From Gari tellinella (taxonomy: Eukaryota > Mollusca > Bivalvia > Cardiida > Psammobiidae): 64,000 nt of DNA. Below, one piece after another: positions 1 through 11,603 of this stretch. Each line of letters starts with the position of its first letter. Positions within the stretch are counted from its first letter, which is position 1. Both the position numbers and the translations under genes were made by a program. The DNA is taken from contig OV277864.1 in the NCBI GenBank assembly GCA_922989275.2, positions 27,849,550 to 27,913,549 of the forward strand, given 5' to 3'. The notes under the pieces were generated by a model. That model ran no database searches and was not told the DNA's origin. It was given only the letters and a program-made list of their open reading frames with translations.

Positions 1-242
1 TCTGCTAGGCTATATAAAAATATTTGTTATGGTAACTGTTCATGAGGGTATAAGCAAGAACTATTTTCTTCAGTGGAGGAATAAATTAGATACGCTAAAA
101 GTCGCTTTTATAGGGTAAAGGGTTAAGAAGGTTTACCCAGTTGCTTATCTATGCCTGAAACCATGAATAATGGGCATCTGGGGGTCTTTCTTGACCCATA
201 ATAAGCTTTACGTTGCAATAAGTCTAAAATACAAGTTCATAC

Positions 243-333
243 CTTTGAGGAGGGACGAAGCCCATAATTGCACATGAACATCAGGTATTTTCCCTGCTAG
301 CTGCATTGCTGGTGATACCATATTCAGAGATTC
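243..333 (-). CDS. MAU2: MAU2 exon 16 (last exon in window)
   Basis: There are 30 codons plus one base. The acceptor is GTATTTCAG and the donor AAAG|GTATGA. It encodes [20 protein letters not shown] and [10 protein letters not shown], with D started by the last base. The remaining C-terminal residues of MAU2 (about 65 in human) must be encoded left of the window. Confidence 0.93.
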
Positions 334-602
334 CTGAAATACAATCAGTTTAACATTATTATATAACATACTTTCTTTCATCATATACCTATGAAGACTG
401 CTAGAAATAATCTATAAGTTCAAGTCAATAATACAAGGAAGATTCATGCTAACCATAAACTTATAATATAAGGAATAAGAAGTGTTTGTGACACATTCCT
501 ATATGCAAATCTCCTATATAAGCTTTGTGCTTTCAGTTGCTCTGCTATTCCCTAATAATATGAATATATGGCTTAAAAGTATCAGGGAGCAAAAGGACAA
601 TA

Positions 603-840
603 TTAACCCATTATCCCATAGCCTATTTCTACTTTTGAAAATAAGTGATCACTTAAAGCAGGTTGAAAGTAAAGCAGAATGTGCCTAAGGCACATTCTGC
701 TTTCCTTTCAGCCTGCTTTACGCTAACATCAGCTAAATATAGAAAATATTTTTTATCAAACATATTTATGATTGTATAAATTGAAACTATCTTCTTCAAA
801 GGAGTAATAAATTAAAAGTGTAAAAAAGGATTATTTACGT
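603..840 (+). repeat. Family-A TTAA MITE
   Basis: It begins TTAACCCATTATCCCATA and has the core palindrome around 650-722 (AAAGCAGGTTGAAAGTAAAG and its complement). The right end is eroded. Confidence 0.75.
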
Positions 841-862
841 GGTGACTTGAGCCTCTGACGTC

Positions 863-1026
863 AGGGCTGCCAATTCTCTTGATTTTTCCGAAATCTTCCT
901 ATTTTATCCTAGCAGATGGTAGCTTTAAGCAGGTTGAAAAGTAAACCTGCTTTAAGTAATCACGCTTGAAAAATAGTAAATTTGGAATTTTTAGGATTTT
1001 TCAAGACCAATTTATGGCAGCCCTGG
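863..1026 (+). repeat. Family-G MITE (CAGGGCTGCCA ends)
   Basis: The ends are CAGGGCTGCCAATTC and TTTATGGCAGCCCTG. It has a short version of the family-A core in the middle (TTAAGCAGG...CCTGCTTTAA). Other copies are at 12811-13024, 41928-42183 and 53861-54116. Confidence 0.8.
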
Positions 1027-1039
1027 TGTGTGTACCTAC

Positions 1040-1151
1040 CCTACTATTTCCTAATGACAGGAATATATGGCCTAGCAGAACTAAGGAGCAGGACGTTAGT
1101 CTGTTGAGATCTTCAGCGTTTGCCATCTTCAGAGTTTCTCGTAAATGCCTC
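1040..1151 (-). CDS. MAU2: MAU2 exon 15
   Basis: The exon has one base plus 37 codons. The acceptor is GTTACAG and the donor AGG|GTAGGT. It encodes [20 protein letters not shown], then [17 protein letters not shown], almost identical to human MAU2. A CAGGGCTGCCA-ended repeat finishes about 15 bp inside the following intron. Confidence 0.95.
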
Positions 1152-1657
1152 CTGTAACAGTTAATGGTACAGATGAGTATTGGCAACTCAAATCTGCTAA
1201 TGACAAACTGACCCATATTTCAAAGCCATAATGAGACTGAGTCAACTTCACATTAATTGACAAAATCAAAAACAAAACATACTTAAAACTATATTTCAAC
1301 TTTATAATATTGATAAATTTTAATTCCAAGTTATAAAGATTGAAATAACCATTCTAACTAACACAATAAAATAACACTGGTTTTAACCCTTTACTTCATA
1401 GACTGTTTCGATAAATTTAGTGCAAATAAATGTGCACCTAATGAGTAATGGGTTAAAGCACAATAAAAATCTAAAGTCTCGCTTGAAAAAATCAACAATT
1501 TAGACTATCTTTCCACTTGTATTTCTTACAGGTAAAAAAAGAAATGGTGATTGAAAATTCAGATTAAGAATCTGTAAATAAATAATTGTTACTCTAGAAG
1601 TACAATATCTCTTACACCCTTTCAACCCTACAGCCCTCTGTAGAGATAACTGATTAC

Positions 1658-1732
1658 AAATGCAAACAGTGTAGACCCTGATCAGAGGGCTCCTTTTGGA
1701 GCCCTCTGGTCAGGGTCTGCACTGTTTGATAG
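1658..1732. repeat. Family-B core palindrome
   Basis: The inverted repeat is centred near 1695: AACAGTGTAGACCCTGATCA...GGAGCCCTCTGGTCAGGGTC. Related cores are at 37425-37490, 39355-39425, 39538-39592, 49683-49745, 56465-56535, 60865-60930, 62045-62100 and 63183-63258. Confidence 0.8.
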
Positions 1733-1979
1733 CTTCATTAATTTTTGTTGTCGTAAAATGTATCAGAAGACTGGTTCACAAAACTTGTACAGGAAGAGTC
1801 CAAAAGGATTATAACTACCCACAAGAGAAATTTAGGGTTGAAAGGGTTAATGGTAAACCTGTAACAGTGCTGTACAAATATGATCTTCTCAATGCTACAT
1901 GACTTTCAAACTGAAGTAAACATCATCCAAACCCTACCTGTGTGTATAACAAGAAAACAATGGTGTATTTCTAACTTAC

Positions 1980-2057
1980 TTTGCATCATTGTATCTGGCC
2001 TGGAAAAATGCCTGCAGGCCCTGTACATAGTATGCTGATGCCTTCAGACTGTGGGAG
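1980..2057 (-). CDS. MAU2: MAU2 exon 14
   Basis: The exon has one base, 25 codons and two bases. The acceptor is TTTCTCAG and the donor AAA|GTAAGT. It encodes SHSLKASAYYVQGLQAFFQA and RYNDA, with K completed by the next exon. It matches the C-terminal TPR block around FFQGRYNEAK. Confidence 0.93.
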
Positions 2058-2132
2058 CTGAGAAACAGAGGAACAACAATGATACACTCAAACTTCAGTA
2101 CAATAGAACTCTCTCAAACCTTTCCCGAATAG

Positions 2133-2365
2133 GAGCGACCTTCAGCGCATTTTATCTATTCCTACACTGAAGACAATAGTTCCAATTTGTTCAGTCATAA
2201 ACATGTACGATAAGAAATATTTTATAATTCCTAGCAGAAGGTAGCTTAAAACAGGCTGAAAGTAAAGCAGAATGCCCCTTGAGGCGCATTCTGCTTTACT
2301 TTCAACCTGCTTTAATGAATTACATGTCTTCAAAACTAGAAACAGGCTATTGGGTAATGGGTTAA
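2133..2365 (-). repeat. Family-A TTAA MITE, reverse
   Basis: Inverted copy ending GGGTAATGGGTTAA. The core palindrome is at about 2250-2315. Confidence 0.75.
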
Positions 2366-2815
2366 TTCTAACTTGCCCATAATTCTACACTTTCATTGCA
2401 TTAAATTAAACTCTCTTAAGTCAAGCATATTCGAATTTCAAAGTTAAAATGTGGCTGAGCCACATTTTAACTTTGAAATACGGAATGTGCGACTTAAACG
2501 AGTTTGATATATCCAAGTTTCACTGTATATCAACACTATACCCATGTATGCTGACCTGTCTCATGTTTAAAACATGTATATATGACTACTGAAACGAGTT
2601 TGGTTCAAGGTGAGATCTACATTCAGTCCATATAACAGGATATAGCTTAATACAGGACAAAAGTAATGCAGAAAGATCCTACATGAGCTTTCTACATTAC
2701 TTTAGTCATGCATCATTGATGATCCAACTAGAACTGCCACTAAATGTGACAAATACCTCCGCTATGGTACTTTGAGCGAACCTTAGTCTTAACCCATATA
2801 ACAAGGTTAGAGTTC

Positions 2816-3020
2816 AAGGTCACAGTGATCTGAAATGTGGGTCTTGCACATGTACTACCCCTGATTATCATGTGTGCAAAATTTCAACTGTATCAGACTG
2901 AAAATAAAGGAGCATGCAGGACAAGATTTCCCCCTATTTAAAGGCCAGAGGTCATGGTCACAAGGACCTGAAATTTAGGTCTTGCACATCTACAACTCAT
3001 GACCAACATGTGTGCCAAGT
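2816..3020. repeat. Two tandem ~110-bp repeats with AAGGTCA motifs
   Basis: The units share GGTCTTGCACAT and TGTGTGC after an AGGTCA-type block. They lie just downstream of MAU2 exon 13. Confidence 0.5.
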
Positions 3021-3169
3021 ATATAATACCTAAGAGTTAAACTGAAGAATTTTGTCTTACAAGTTTTTGCTGGCATACCAACTAGGCAACAAACCTACTG
3101 AGTTTTTCAAAAATATCCTCCACTCTCACCAACTGGTGATAAAATTACTCATAGAGAGTTTCTACTTAC

Positions 3170-3300
3170 TTTGATGAGGACATACTTTCTGGATCTATTT
3201 TTTCCAATAATCCAATCAGCTCCTGCTGTCGACACATTCGTAAGTATACAATGGCCAGATTGAGGTTCACAAATAATGACAACTCTGTACAGTCTGATTG
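3170..3300 (-). CDS. MAU2: MAU2 exon 13
   Basis: There are 43 codons plus two bases. The acceptor is TATTTCAG and the donor AAA|GTAAGT. It encodes ELSLFVNLNLAIVYLR, then QQELIGLLEKIDPESM, matching the ELWAF..NLASVY..LLERINPD block. A second AG seven codons in could act as an alternative acceptor, but phase agreement with exon 12 supports the one given. Confidence 0.9.
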
Positions 3301-3863
3301 CTGAAATAACAACACATATACAGTGTTCCCTCTCTACAACAGCCCTCCCATCAATGACTCCTTCCTTACAATGACCCTTGCAACAGATCCCTAAATAGGA
3401 CAATAATGTCTTACGCTTTTACAGCTGCAATAAATTTGCTTAAAGTTGTTGTCTGCTGTTTTTCTCAAAGTTACATAATGAACAATTTGACATCAATGAC
3501 GAGTGACAAACAGCGTTGAGCGTCATCTGATCTTGATTCAAGCTGTTTGCAAATGTTAGCCAATTTCCCTCCCTATAACAACACCCTCCGAACAACGAAG
3601 ACAATATTTGTCTCCAATTGGGTGTCGTTGTAGAGAGGGAGCGCTGTACATTGTACTAAGTGCTCAGTCCCACAGAAGTTTGGCAAAACTGAATAGACAA
3701 ACTTGTGTTCAGTGGCCAACCAGAAGTAGGTGAATTATTGGTGTAAAGGGCAGGTTGCAGCTTAATGCAGGATAGAAGTAAAACAGAAAGCTCCTAAATG
3801 ACCTTTCTGCTTTACTTTTGTCCAGCATTAAGCAGTTACTTGTCTTTAAAGGGCCTATTTTCT

Positions 3864-4104
3864 TTAACCCATTACCCCATCGTCTGATTTTAGATTTGAA
3901 AATAGGTGTCCACTAAAAGCAGGTTGAAAGTAAAGCAGAATGTGCCATTCTGCTTTACTTTCAGCCTGCTTTAAGCTACCATCTGCTAGAATATAGAAAA
4001 TATTCCTTATGATACATATTCATAACTGTATAAATTGGAACTATTTTCTTCAGAAGATGAATAAATTAAAGGCTAAAAAGGCGCATTTATGGGGTAACGG
4101 GTTA
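3864..4104 (+). repeat. Family-A TTAA MITE
   Basis: It runs from TTAACCCATTACCCCAT to GGGGTAACGGGTTA, with the AAAGCAGGTTGAAAGTAAAG palindrome near 3918-3973. A separate palindrome with a related core (AGTAAAACAGAAAGCTCC) is at 3768-3836. Confidence 0.85.
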
Positions 4105-4337
4105 CAGGTAGGTCACATAACACAAGTGTAGCTTATTATACATAAATACCTGTAAGTTACACAGAGTAAAGTGAAAATCAAACCAGATTATTTCTTCTAT
4201 TCCAGTATCACAGAAAGTTAAAAGGACGACCAATAGCAAAAGCCAACACATGTAATCTTATCATCCCCTAAAACTTCAAATGGATAATTCTAATTTCAAA
4301 TAAAGTCTAGTACATTTTTTTATCTTTAGGGTTGTTT

Positions 4338-4614
4338 TTAAAGGTAAAGGTAAGCTTTATTTAATGTTGCATTTGGTAAACAATCAACATAAGCTCTGTA
4401 GAGCTTTTATTGCGACAAACTAGGTATCCATTAACATGCATACTTAGCTAGGCATTACAATCACCTTCCTAGTACTACCCTTTTAATGCCGAGCTTCAGA
4501 CAAGGAAGCTACTAGTACTGTTTTATAATGGTCTTTGGTATGTCCCGGCAGGGGATCGAACCCACAACCTCCCACCTCGAAAGCGGACGCACTACTACTG
4601 AGCTATCGAGGCAG
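4338..4614 (-). mobile_element. tRNA-derived SINE
   Basis: On the minus strand it begins GCCTCGATAGCTCAGTAGTA (box A-like), followed by GGTTCGATCCC (box B) at tRNA spacing. A body containing CTTCCTTGTCTGAAGCTCGG follows, then a 3' tail with AAATAAAGCTTACCTTTA. The acceptor ends do not pair, so it is not a tRNA gene. It is inserted in what looks like a degraded family-B MITE. The layout resembles widespread bivalve SINEs. Confidence 0.75.
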
Positions 4615-5259
4615 TAATATTTTTACAATTAAATGCAAAATAATGCACAATACAGACCCTGACTAGACAGCTTTACTTTCAGCCTGCCTTAAGCTAATCT
4701 CTGCTAGGACACAGAACAGATTTTTTATTATGCAGATTTATACCTGTTTAAAGTGGAGGAATTTTTTTCAGAGGAGGAATAAACTAAATGTGTTAAAAGA
4801 CATATTAATGGAGTAGTGGGTTAAGCTGTGCTCTGTATTTGAATATATTTACATTCACCCTGTAAAGTCTTTATGTAATCCTATTAAAAATATGCAGTAC
4901 ATCTGCCGGTGAACCTCCAAATCGAAACTGGTTCTAACCCGTTCGGATTTCCCCATGCTATTCGTGGACTTCTTAAAATAGACTACATCGGGCACTTAAC
5001 ACTAAGTCTATCGGGCACTTAACACTAAGCTCCCATTGGTCGATGGTCATATGACGCTAGCGGAGTGATACAGACCCATAGGTCGTTGCTATCGCGTTGC
5101 TATGTGTGTAAATGGGTTAAGAAAACAACCGCGACCTGTATTTTTAGAATGTGCTTTGGGCGCTTACGAAACTTACCCCCTGCGAAGCTAATGTAGTCAT
5201 ACCGTCATGAACGTCAAAAAGATGTTATTTATTCCTATAGTAGAACTCTTATTACTTAC

Positions 5260-5325
5260 CCTTAGTGCAGTCTGGAACTGGGCCTCTGCTGCTTCCATAC
5301 AGTTCATAGACATGGCGTACAGACC
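5260..5325 (-). CDS. MAU2: MAU2 exon 12
   Basis: There are 22 codons, phase 0 at both ends. The acceptor is TCAATAG and the donor AGG|GTAAGT. It encodes GLYAMSMNCMEAAEAQFQTA and LR, matching GLYCVSVNCMDNAEAQFTTALR. Confidence 0.92.
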
Positions 5326-5871
5326 CTATTGATACAAACAGAGAGATAAAATTACACCCTTACTAAGAAAAACATTAACAAAACTACAGTTGAACAGTGA
5401 TAATTCCAACTTGCTTAAGTCAAAGTTATCAGTATTACATCAAAGTGTCGCTTAGCTACATTCTAAATTTGAAATATGGGTATGTTTGCCTTAAGAAAAT
5501 TTGAGCTCCTGAGGTTGGACTGTATCAGATAGACAGTAATTTGTTGAGAAAAGTTATTGAACAAAAAACCTAAATGACAGTGCTTAAGAAAACCAGCTTT
5601 ACAGTTTTAACCTATGCATTTGATGTGAAGGAATCAAAGTCATCATGCTAAAAATCTGGTGAGTATTATGGTGAAAGCTCTTGATAAAAGGTATCAACAT
5701 AAGATTGAAACTCAGTTCATTCTCTACATAAGAAATAATTTATGCATAGAGTAGTTTACATGAATATTTAAACTTAATGTAAAGTTTCAGGATAAAAGAA
5801 TGAAGTCTATAGTGTGCTAGTGTGAAGATATCAGTAAACTGTGTGCAAGTATGAATGTGATTCTGTCATAC

Positions 5872-5949
5872 CAGTAATGTATGGATCTGTGCTCCATGGG
5901 TGGTGAACAGCTTTGGCTGAGATTGACACACATGACACGCTTGGAAAAT
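5872..5949 (-). CDS. MAU2: MAU2 exon 11
   Basis: There are 26 codons, phase 0 at both ends. The acceptor is GTTGTAG and the donor CTG|GTATGA. It encodes IFQACHVCQSQPKLFTTHGA and QIHTLL, matching the human SPRLFSNHAAQLHTLL region. Confidence 0.9.
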
Positions 5950-6473
5950 CTACAACAAATACATTAAAAACAACTTCGCTTTTAACTCTATCTTTATAAA
6001 GTTACATATCAAACCTTTCTCACTACAGCATCTGAAAATGATGGATTTTAATTTGCCTTTTACCTTTTCCTAACAGTTTCTCTTATAGAAATCCCACGTT
6101 AAACCTTTACCTTACCATTCAACTTGATACACGAGCTACACAAAACTTTTCCTACATCCTGACAAGTAGATTCTTAAGGCCACATAAGTGGTATACTGTC
6201 TTATGCATTACATACAGCCTATGAGGGAATGAGATTTAAGCAAATGAAACAGCATACATTGGATTGAATCGATCTTGACCTCTTTTTAACCCATTACTCC
6301 ATATGACTGTACAAATTGGAGCAATTATCTTCAGTGGAGCAATGGATCAAGGGCCTGAAAATGGGGTAATGGGAAAACAAAAAGGTCCTATCACAATGTC
6401 TTATCAAAAAGACATGAGGAATCTGAGATTGAACATTTACTTTTAGTCATTCATGTTTCTTGTCTTATTAGGT

Positions 6474-6632
6474 TACAGTCGAACCTGGCTACTTCGAACT
6501 AGCTTAACTCGATTTCACTCTAGTGGAACATATCGATACTTCAAAGTTAAAACATGGCTAATTCACATTTTAACTTTGGAATACAAGTAAGTTCAATTAA
6601 GCGAGTTTGAATGATCGAGTTTGGACTGTACA
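6474..6632 (+). repeat. Family-E palindromic MITE beside MAU2 exon 10
   Basis: The inverted ends are ACAGTCGAACCTGGCTAC and the TCGAGTTTGGACTGT side. The core is TTCAAAGTTAAAACATGGCT and complement. Relatives are at 2395-2528 and about 5388-5524. It ends about 20 bp from the exon 10 donor. Confidence 0.75.
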
Positions 6633-6651
6633 ATGTAGTTCCTTCTCTTAC

Positions 6652-6755
6652 CTCTTGTACAGCCTGTGTTTTGTTACCCATGATAAGACGACACATTACA
6701 ATATGCTCTAGTAACATCAGCTGAAAGGATGAGAGTAGAGGGTGGGCATCCAACA
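6652..6755 (-). CDS. MAU2: MAU2 exon 10
   Basis: The exon has two bases (making Met with the previous exon's A) plus 34 codons. The acceptor is TATTTCAG and the donor GAG|GTAAGA. It encodes LDAHPLLSSFQLMLLEHIVM, then CRLIMGNKTQAVQE, matching LSSFQVILLEHIIMCRL. Confidence 0.95.
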
Positions 6756-7190
6756 CTGAAATATACACAATATACTGGTAAATACTCCCTGTTAAAGTCA
6801 TGCAGTTTTGCATGTAAAAACGGTCACTATGGGACAAGAATAATTTATGATGACTCAACCATTGATGGACATGAGCCCCCTAGACACGAGCCCCTCGGAT
6901 GATTTTGAGCGAGCACGGGATACCTCGGAGTAAAAACATAATTATGATGGATCTAATCATTTATACTGTCTATCTGATTACACTATAGGTGACAAAACAA
7001 GATCATCCTTACCTTGTTGCCTATTAGCGAATCAAACTGTCAGTAATTATTGAGGCACATTCTGCTTTACTTTCAACCTGCTTTCAGTGATCACCTGTCT
7101 TCTAAACTATAAACAGGCTATAGAGTAAAGGTTTAATCAGAAATAGAGAGAAATTTTCAAACTGTACGCAAGACTGGGATCCATACTCAC

Positions 7191-7281
7191 TTTTTAATTT
7201 CTCTATCTGCATGAGAGCTTTGTCTGTGTATTTTTGGGCTTTATCCATGTAACCAGCTTGCATAGAATGCATCACAGTAAC
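7191..7281 (-). CDS. MAU2: MAU2 exon 9
   Basis: There are 30 codons plus one base. The acceptor is TTGTTTCAG and the donor AAAA|GTGAGT. It encodes [20 protein letters not shown] and [10 protein letters not shown], among the best conserved blocks of MAU2. The Penelope element and its nested insertions sit in the intron upstream (7282-12684). Confidence 0.95.
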
Positions 7282-7325
7282 CTGAAACAATGCACACACC
7301 AACAACAATATCAGTGGCTTGTTTC

Positions 7326-7575
7326 TTAACCCATTACCCCATAGCCGGTTTCAAGTTTTGAAGATATGTGACCACTTAAAGCAGATTGAAAGTAAAGCAG
7401 AATGCGCCTTAAGGCGCATTCAGCTTTACTTTCAGCCTGCTTTAAGCTAATATCTGCTAGAATATACAAAATATTTCTTATGATTTTAATTTGTGAATGT
7501 ATAAATTGAAACTATTTTCTTCAGTAGAGGAAATTATGTAAGGCGTAAAAGGTGTATTTATGGGTAATGGGTTAA
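7326..7575 (+). repeat. Family-A TTAA MITE, full copy
   Basis: A 250-bp copy with TTAACCCATTACCCCATA at the left and GGGTAATGGGTTAA at the right. The central palindrome (about 7378-7443) has TTAA at its centre (GCGCCTTAAGGCGC). Confidence 0.9.
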
Positions 7576-7688
7576 TATCATTTTACATTATGTTTTTTAA
7601 CTCTCACAGAATACCAACAAAACTGAAGCAATTAATTGGGTCTATTGTCCCACCAACAGCATTTTACTTGTATGGAAACAGTATCTAC

Positions 7689-7939
7689 TTAACCCATTAC
7701 CCCATAAATACGCCTTTTTATGCTTTTGTTTATTCCACCACAGAAAAACATGGTTCCAATTTATACAGTCATGAATATGTACCATAAGAAGTACTTTCTT
7801 TATCTTAGCAAATTGTAGCTTAAAGCAGGCTGAAAGTAAAGCAGAATACGCCTTTAGGCGCATTCTGCTTTTCTTTCAACCAGCTTTAAGTGGTCATCTG
7901 TCTTCAAAACTAGAAACAGGCTATGGAGTAAAGGGTTAA
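7689..7939 (-). repeat. Family-A TTAA MITE, full copy, reverse
   Basis: Inverted relative to the copy at 7326, 114 bp away. The two form a potential large hairpin inside the MAU2 intron upstream of exon 9. Confidence 0.9.
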
Positions 7940-8158
7940 GAAAGATATAGTACTGTCAAGCTGGGATAGCATGCTGCACACACATGACATGATGCCACAT
8001 CCTGTCATATTACAAATCGATGAGTGGTCCTTATACAATGTACTGCTAAACATTAGCAAAGAAATCTACTTCTTCCAAATATCAACAAATGTTATACAAC
8101 AATCAAATTAAACTACAGGGAACAAACAATTCTGAGAATGATACTCTCTCTTTCTATA

Positions 8159-10039
8159 TATAAGCACAACCTCTCTACCGAAGAATTCGACGCCTTGTCA
8201 AAACTAAGGCAGAACCGAGACATCGTGATCAAACCGGCCGACAAAGGAGGCGGTATAGTTCTCTTAAACTGAATAGACTATATAAACGAAGGTCTTAGAC
8301 AACTCGCAGAACAAAAGACCTACAGAACTACCCAAACAGACCAGACCAACAAAGCCACTAGAGAAATTACCCAATTCCTAGCGTACCTTAGAAAACACAG
8401 CCTGCTCGACCAGAACCACATCAACTACCTCACACCAAAAAACTGCAGGACACCAGTCTTTTACCTACTCCCCAAAATTCATAAACTAAATAATCCAGGG
8501 AGACCAATAGTTTCAGCTTGTAGCGGCCCCACAGAAAAACTCTCTGAATTCGTCGACCACTACATCCAACCCCTAGCACAGACTATACCTTCCTACATCA
8601 AGGACACGAACCACTTCCTACAAAAAATCAAGGACTTGGGAAGACTACCTTCAGACGCCATCCTACTGACCATTGATGTCACCGCGCTCTACACAAACAT
8701 TCCGCATCGCGAAGGAATCCTAGCCGTCAAAGAAGCTTTAGAAACCAGATGCAACAAAGAACCCAAAACTTGGATCTTACTTCGCTTCCTACACTTTATA
8801 CTCACTAAAACAGCCTTCACCTTTAACGGAAAATTTTACGAACAACTCTCCGGCACTACCATGGGAACCAAATGCGCACCCAGCTACGCTATCCTTTTTA
8901 TGAACAAAATTGAAACAGCCTTCTTAGCAAACAGATCCCTCAGACCACTAGTGTGGTGGCGATACATTGACGACATATTCTCGGTATGGCTACATGGAAG
9001 AGAGGAATTAGATTCCTTCGTCATAGCCTTAAACAGTTTCCACACTACCATTAAATTCACGATCGACATTAGCGACACAGAAGTAAACTTTCTAGACACC
9101 ACGGTACTAAAGAATGCAGACGGATACCTAACCACAATTCTGTACTCTAAACCCACCGACGCCCACATGTACCTACATTTCGATTCATACCACCCTCGTC
9201 ACCAGAAGAAAAGCATCCCATACAGCCAAGCAGTCCGCATCAGACGAATCTGCAGCACTCTAGAAACCTACGACTTCTGTACCAAAGACCTCCTGCAAAA
9301 TCTACAACACAGAGGCTACCCGAAAACAATGATCAAACAAGCCATCAAACAAGCCCGAGCTCTCGACAGAGACACCCTCCTCCAAATCGACCCTAAAATC
9401 AAAACCAATGACGTGATCCCCTTAATCCTCACTAACAATCCCCAGAACCCGAACATCCAAACAGCCATCAAGAAAAACAGACACCTTCTAGACATCGGAC
9501 CAGATACCAGCATGTTCAAAATCTCCAAGATCTTGGTAGTCTACAGAAAGCCCCCGAACCTCAGGAACCTCCTGGTGAAATCAGACCTACTTCAAAACAC
9601 GTCCCAAATAGGATCCCATCCGTGCAACAAGAACTGTGCAGCATGCGTACACATGACCAGCAAAAATGTACTGAAGTGTAATACCACCGCAAAAAACTTC
9701 TCAATAAGAGGCTCACACAATTGTGAGACATCCAGTCTAGTATACGCAATCACATGCAAACACTGCGGCATCCAATATATTGGACAAACTGGAAATACGC
9801 TCAGAGAACGCCTTTATGGACATCTAAACGACATCCGCACAAAAAACGAATACAAGCCAGTTTCCCGCCATTTCTCAAGCACGGGACACTCAATACACGA
9901 CGTCGACGTTACCATCCTACTGGTTACCCCGCGCGATATCAACATCCGCCTCAGAACAGAGGAAAGTATTATCAGCCTCTTCAAATCTAGAAGCCCTCTC
10001 GGTCTAAACCTACAACAACAAGAGGGCCATGGCCCTTAA
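8159..10039 (+). pseudogene. PLE ORF1: reverse transcriptase with GIY-YIG endonuclease, broken
   Basis: The frame from 8159 is interrupted by TGA at 8270-8272, then open to TAA at 10037-10039. Upstream of the stop it has KPADKGGGIVLLN, and after it FYLLPKIHKLNNPGRPIVSA, conserved PLE RT segments. The main part has DVTALYTNIPH, TTMGTKCAPSYA and the catalytic YIDD in WWRYIDDIFSVW (8963-8974). The C-terminal domain starts near 9740 with VYAITCKHCGIQYIGQTGNT, the GIY-YIG nuclease signature with its ERL..H follow-up. A CNKNCAAC motif lies between the RT and nuclease parts. Such proteins copy the element RNA and nick DNA for target-primed integration. The 5' truncation and the stop make this copy non-functional. 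Confidence 0.88.
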
Positions 10040-10040
10040 T

Positions 10041-11600
10041 TCGCTCACCTGAGGTCATTGTGCCTTAGCTTAATAGGCAAGACAACATTTTAATATAGCT
10101 GTAAATGGAATTATCTTCCAGACAAAAAAAACATGACAAATTGGAATAACTTAAAAAAATATTGTTGGCAGAGTTATGGCCCTTATCCATGACACTTCTT
10201 CTTATCAAGCTACATGTATTTCCATATGATTATTTATTGCGCACTCTGCTTTACTTTCAACCTGCTTTAAGTTATCATCTACTAAGATATAGATACTATT
10301 TCTTATATCTTACATGTTTATGACTATATAAAGTGGAATTATTTTCTTTAGAGGAGGAATAAATTAAAGGCGTAAAAAGGCATATGTATGGGGTAATGGG
10401 TTAACATCAGTAGAACTGGAGTTATCTCAAAGACAAGAAAATATGACACTGGGAAATATCTCAAAATTGACATTGACCTTTGTACGACATGACCCAAGTT
10501 ATAAAGTTTCTAACTTTAACAAAGTTATGGCTAAGATTAAAGTTGTGGACTGACAGACAAACAAATGGACAAACAGATAAAAAAGCAGACAGACAAAAAC
10601 AATATGCCCCCAACTGCAGGGCATAAATATATAGCAGACACCACCATATGCAACCTCATCAGCTGACCAGAGTTCAGTTATGTAACTCTGCCAGTAGGAA
10701 ATTTGGCTAGGGTCTAACTCTTATTATGCTGAATTGCTGTCTGCTATACATATTTTGAATATTAAACATATGTATAAATATGGCAAAAGACATAATTACA
10801 TAACTGTCAGTGGATCACTTCCAGACCCTGTTTCTCTAAGTATGAAGCAGACTAAACCATTTATAAACTTTAGCAGACAACATGTTCAGCTAAGACCATC
10901 AGTTCAGTGGCTGAGGTCAAATACTGGGTAGTATGGTAGAATTAGCAACTGCTCTGAAGGCTTACCCTTACCAGACTGAAATGATATCTGCTTACAACCT
11001 ACTGTATGCAAAAAGTGACAAAAAAAAGAATTTAGAACATGTTCAGTTGGTAAATGAGTACCAATAGTTTGGATCCAAATTAGATGCAGCATTATGTTGC
11101 ATCTGATCTGGATCCAAAATGTTTGCAAATATTGGCTATTTGCCCTTAGTATATTAAGAGTAACTCAGGTAAAATACAGTTCTGCTTTTGCTTCATCAAA
11201 AATACTGTAAAACCTGCCTAGAGCAGCACTTAAACTGCGCAGGGTGGCGTCAAGTGTGACCCTAGGGATTTCATTTTAACAAACTATAGAGGGATCGACC
11301 AGGAGATTCTACTGTAAAAATATCAAAGCTTAGGGCCTAGTAGTTTTTAGCAAGAAGATTTTTTAAAATGTTTTGCTTTTTTGCTTTTTCAAGCAGAGTT
11401 TTTGCTTTTTCTCTTTCATTTAGACAACTTCTGTAGAGAAGCATCCAAGGAACATCATGAGCAGTTTGAATCCGCCCTACAATCCCCGGGTTCAGAGGAG
11501 ATGTCGTTTGAAGTAAAAGTGAACGGACAGACGGACAGACGTACTACGGACAATGAGCGGTCACAATAGCTCACCTTGAGCCTTCGGCTCAGGTGAGCTA
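10041..11600 (+). mobile_element. Helitron-like non-autonomous element inserted between PLE ORFs
   Basis: The left end is TCGCTCACCTGAGG. The right end is a hairpin (CACCTTGAGCC / GGCTCAGGTG) followed by AGCTAA, which fits a Helitron 3' end (hairpin, then CTRR) abutting T. It contains a partial family-A MITE (about 10238-10404) and a TATGCCCCC...GGGCATA segment (10600-10626). A GGACAGACGGACAGACG-type tract precedes the hairpin. A related right end occurs at 14640-14712. The base preceding the left TC is T, not the A typical of Helitrons, so the class is tentative. Confidence 0.45.
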
Positions 11601-11603
11601 ATA

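Noticed and set aside
1658..1732. Palindromes as rho-independent terminators or CRISPR-like repeats
   Set aside because: The window is eukaryotic. The palindromes are dispersed MITE cores rather than regularly spaced repeats with unique spacers.
4535..4614. Functional tRNA gene
   Set aside because: Box A and B are present, but the acceptor arms do not pair and a SINE body follows.
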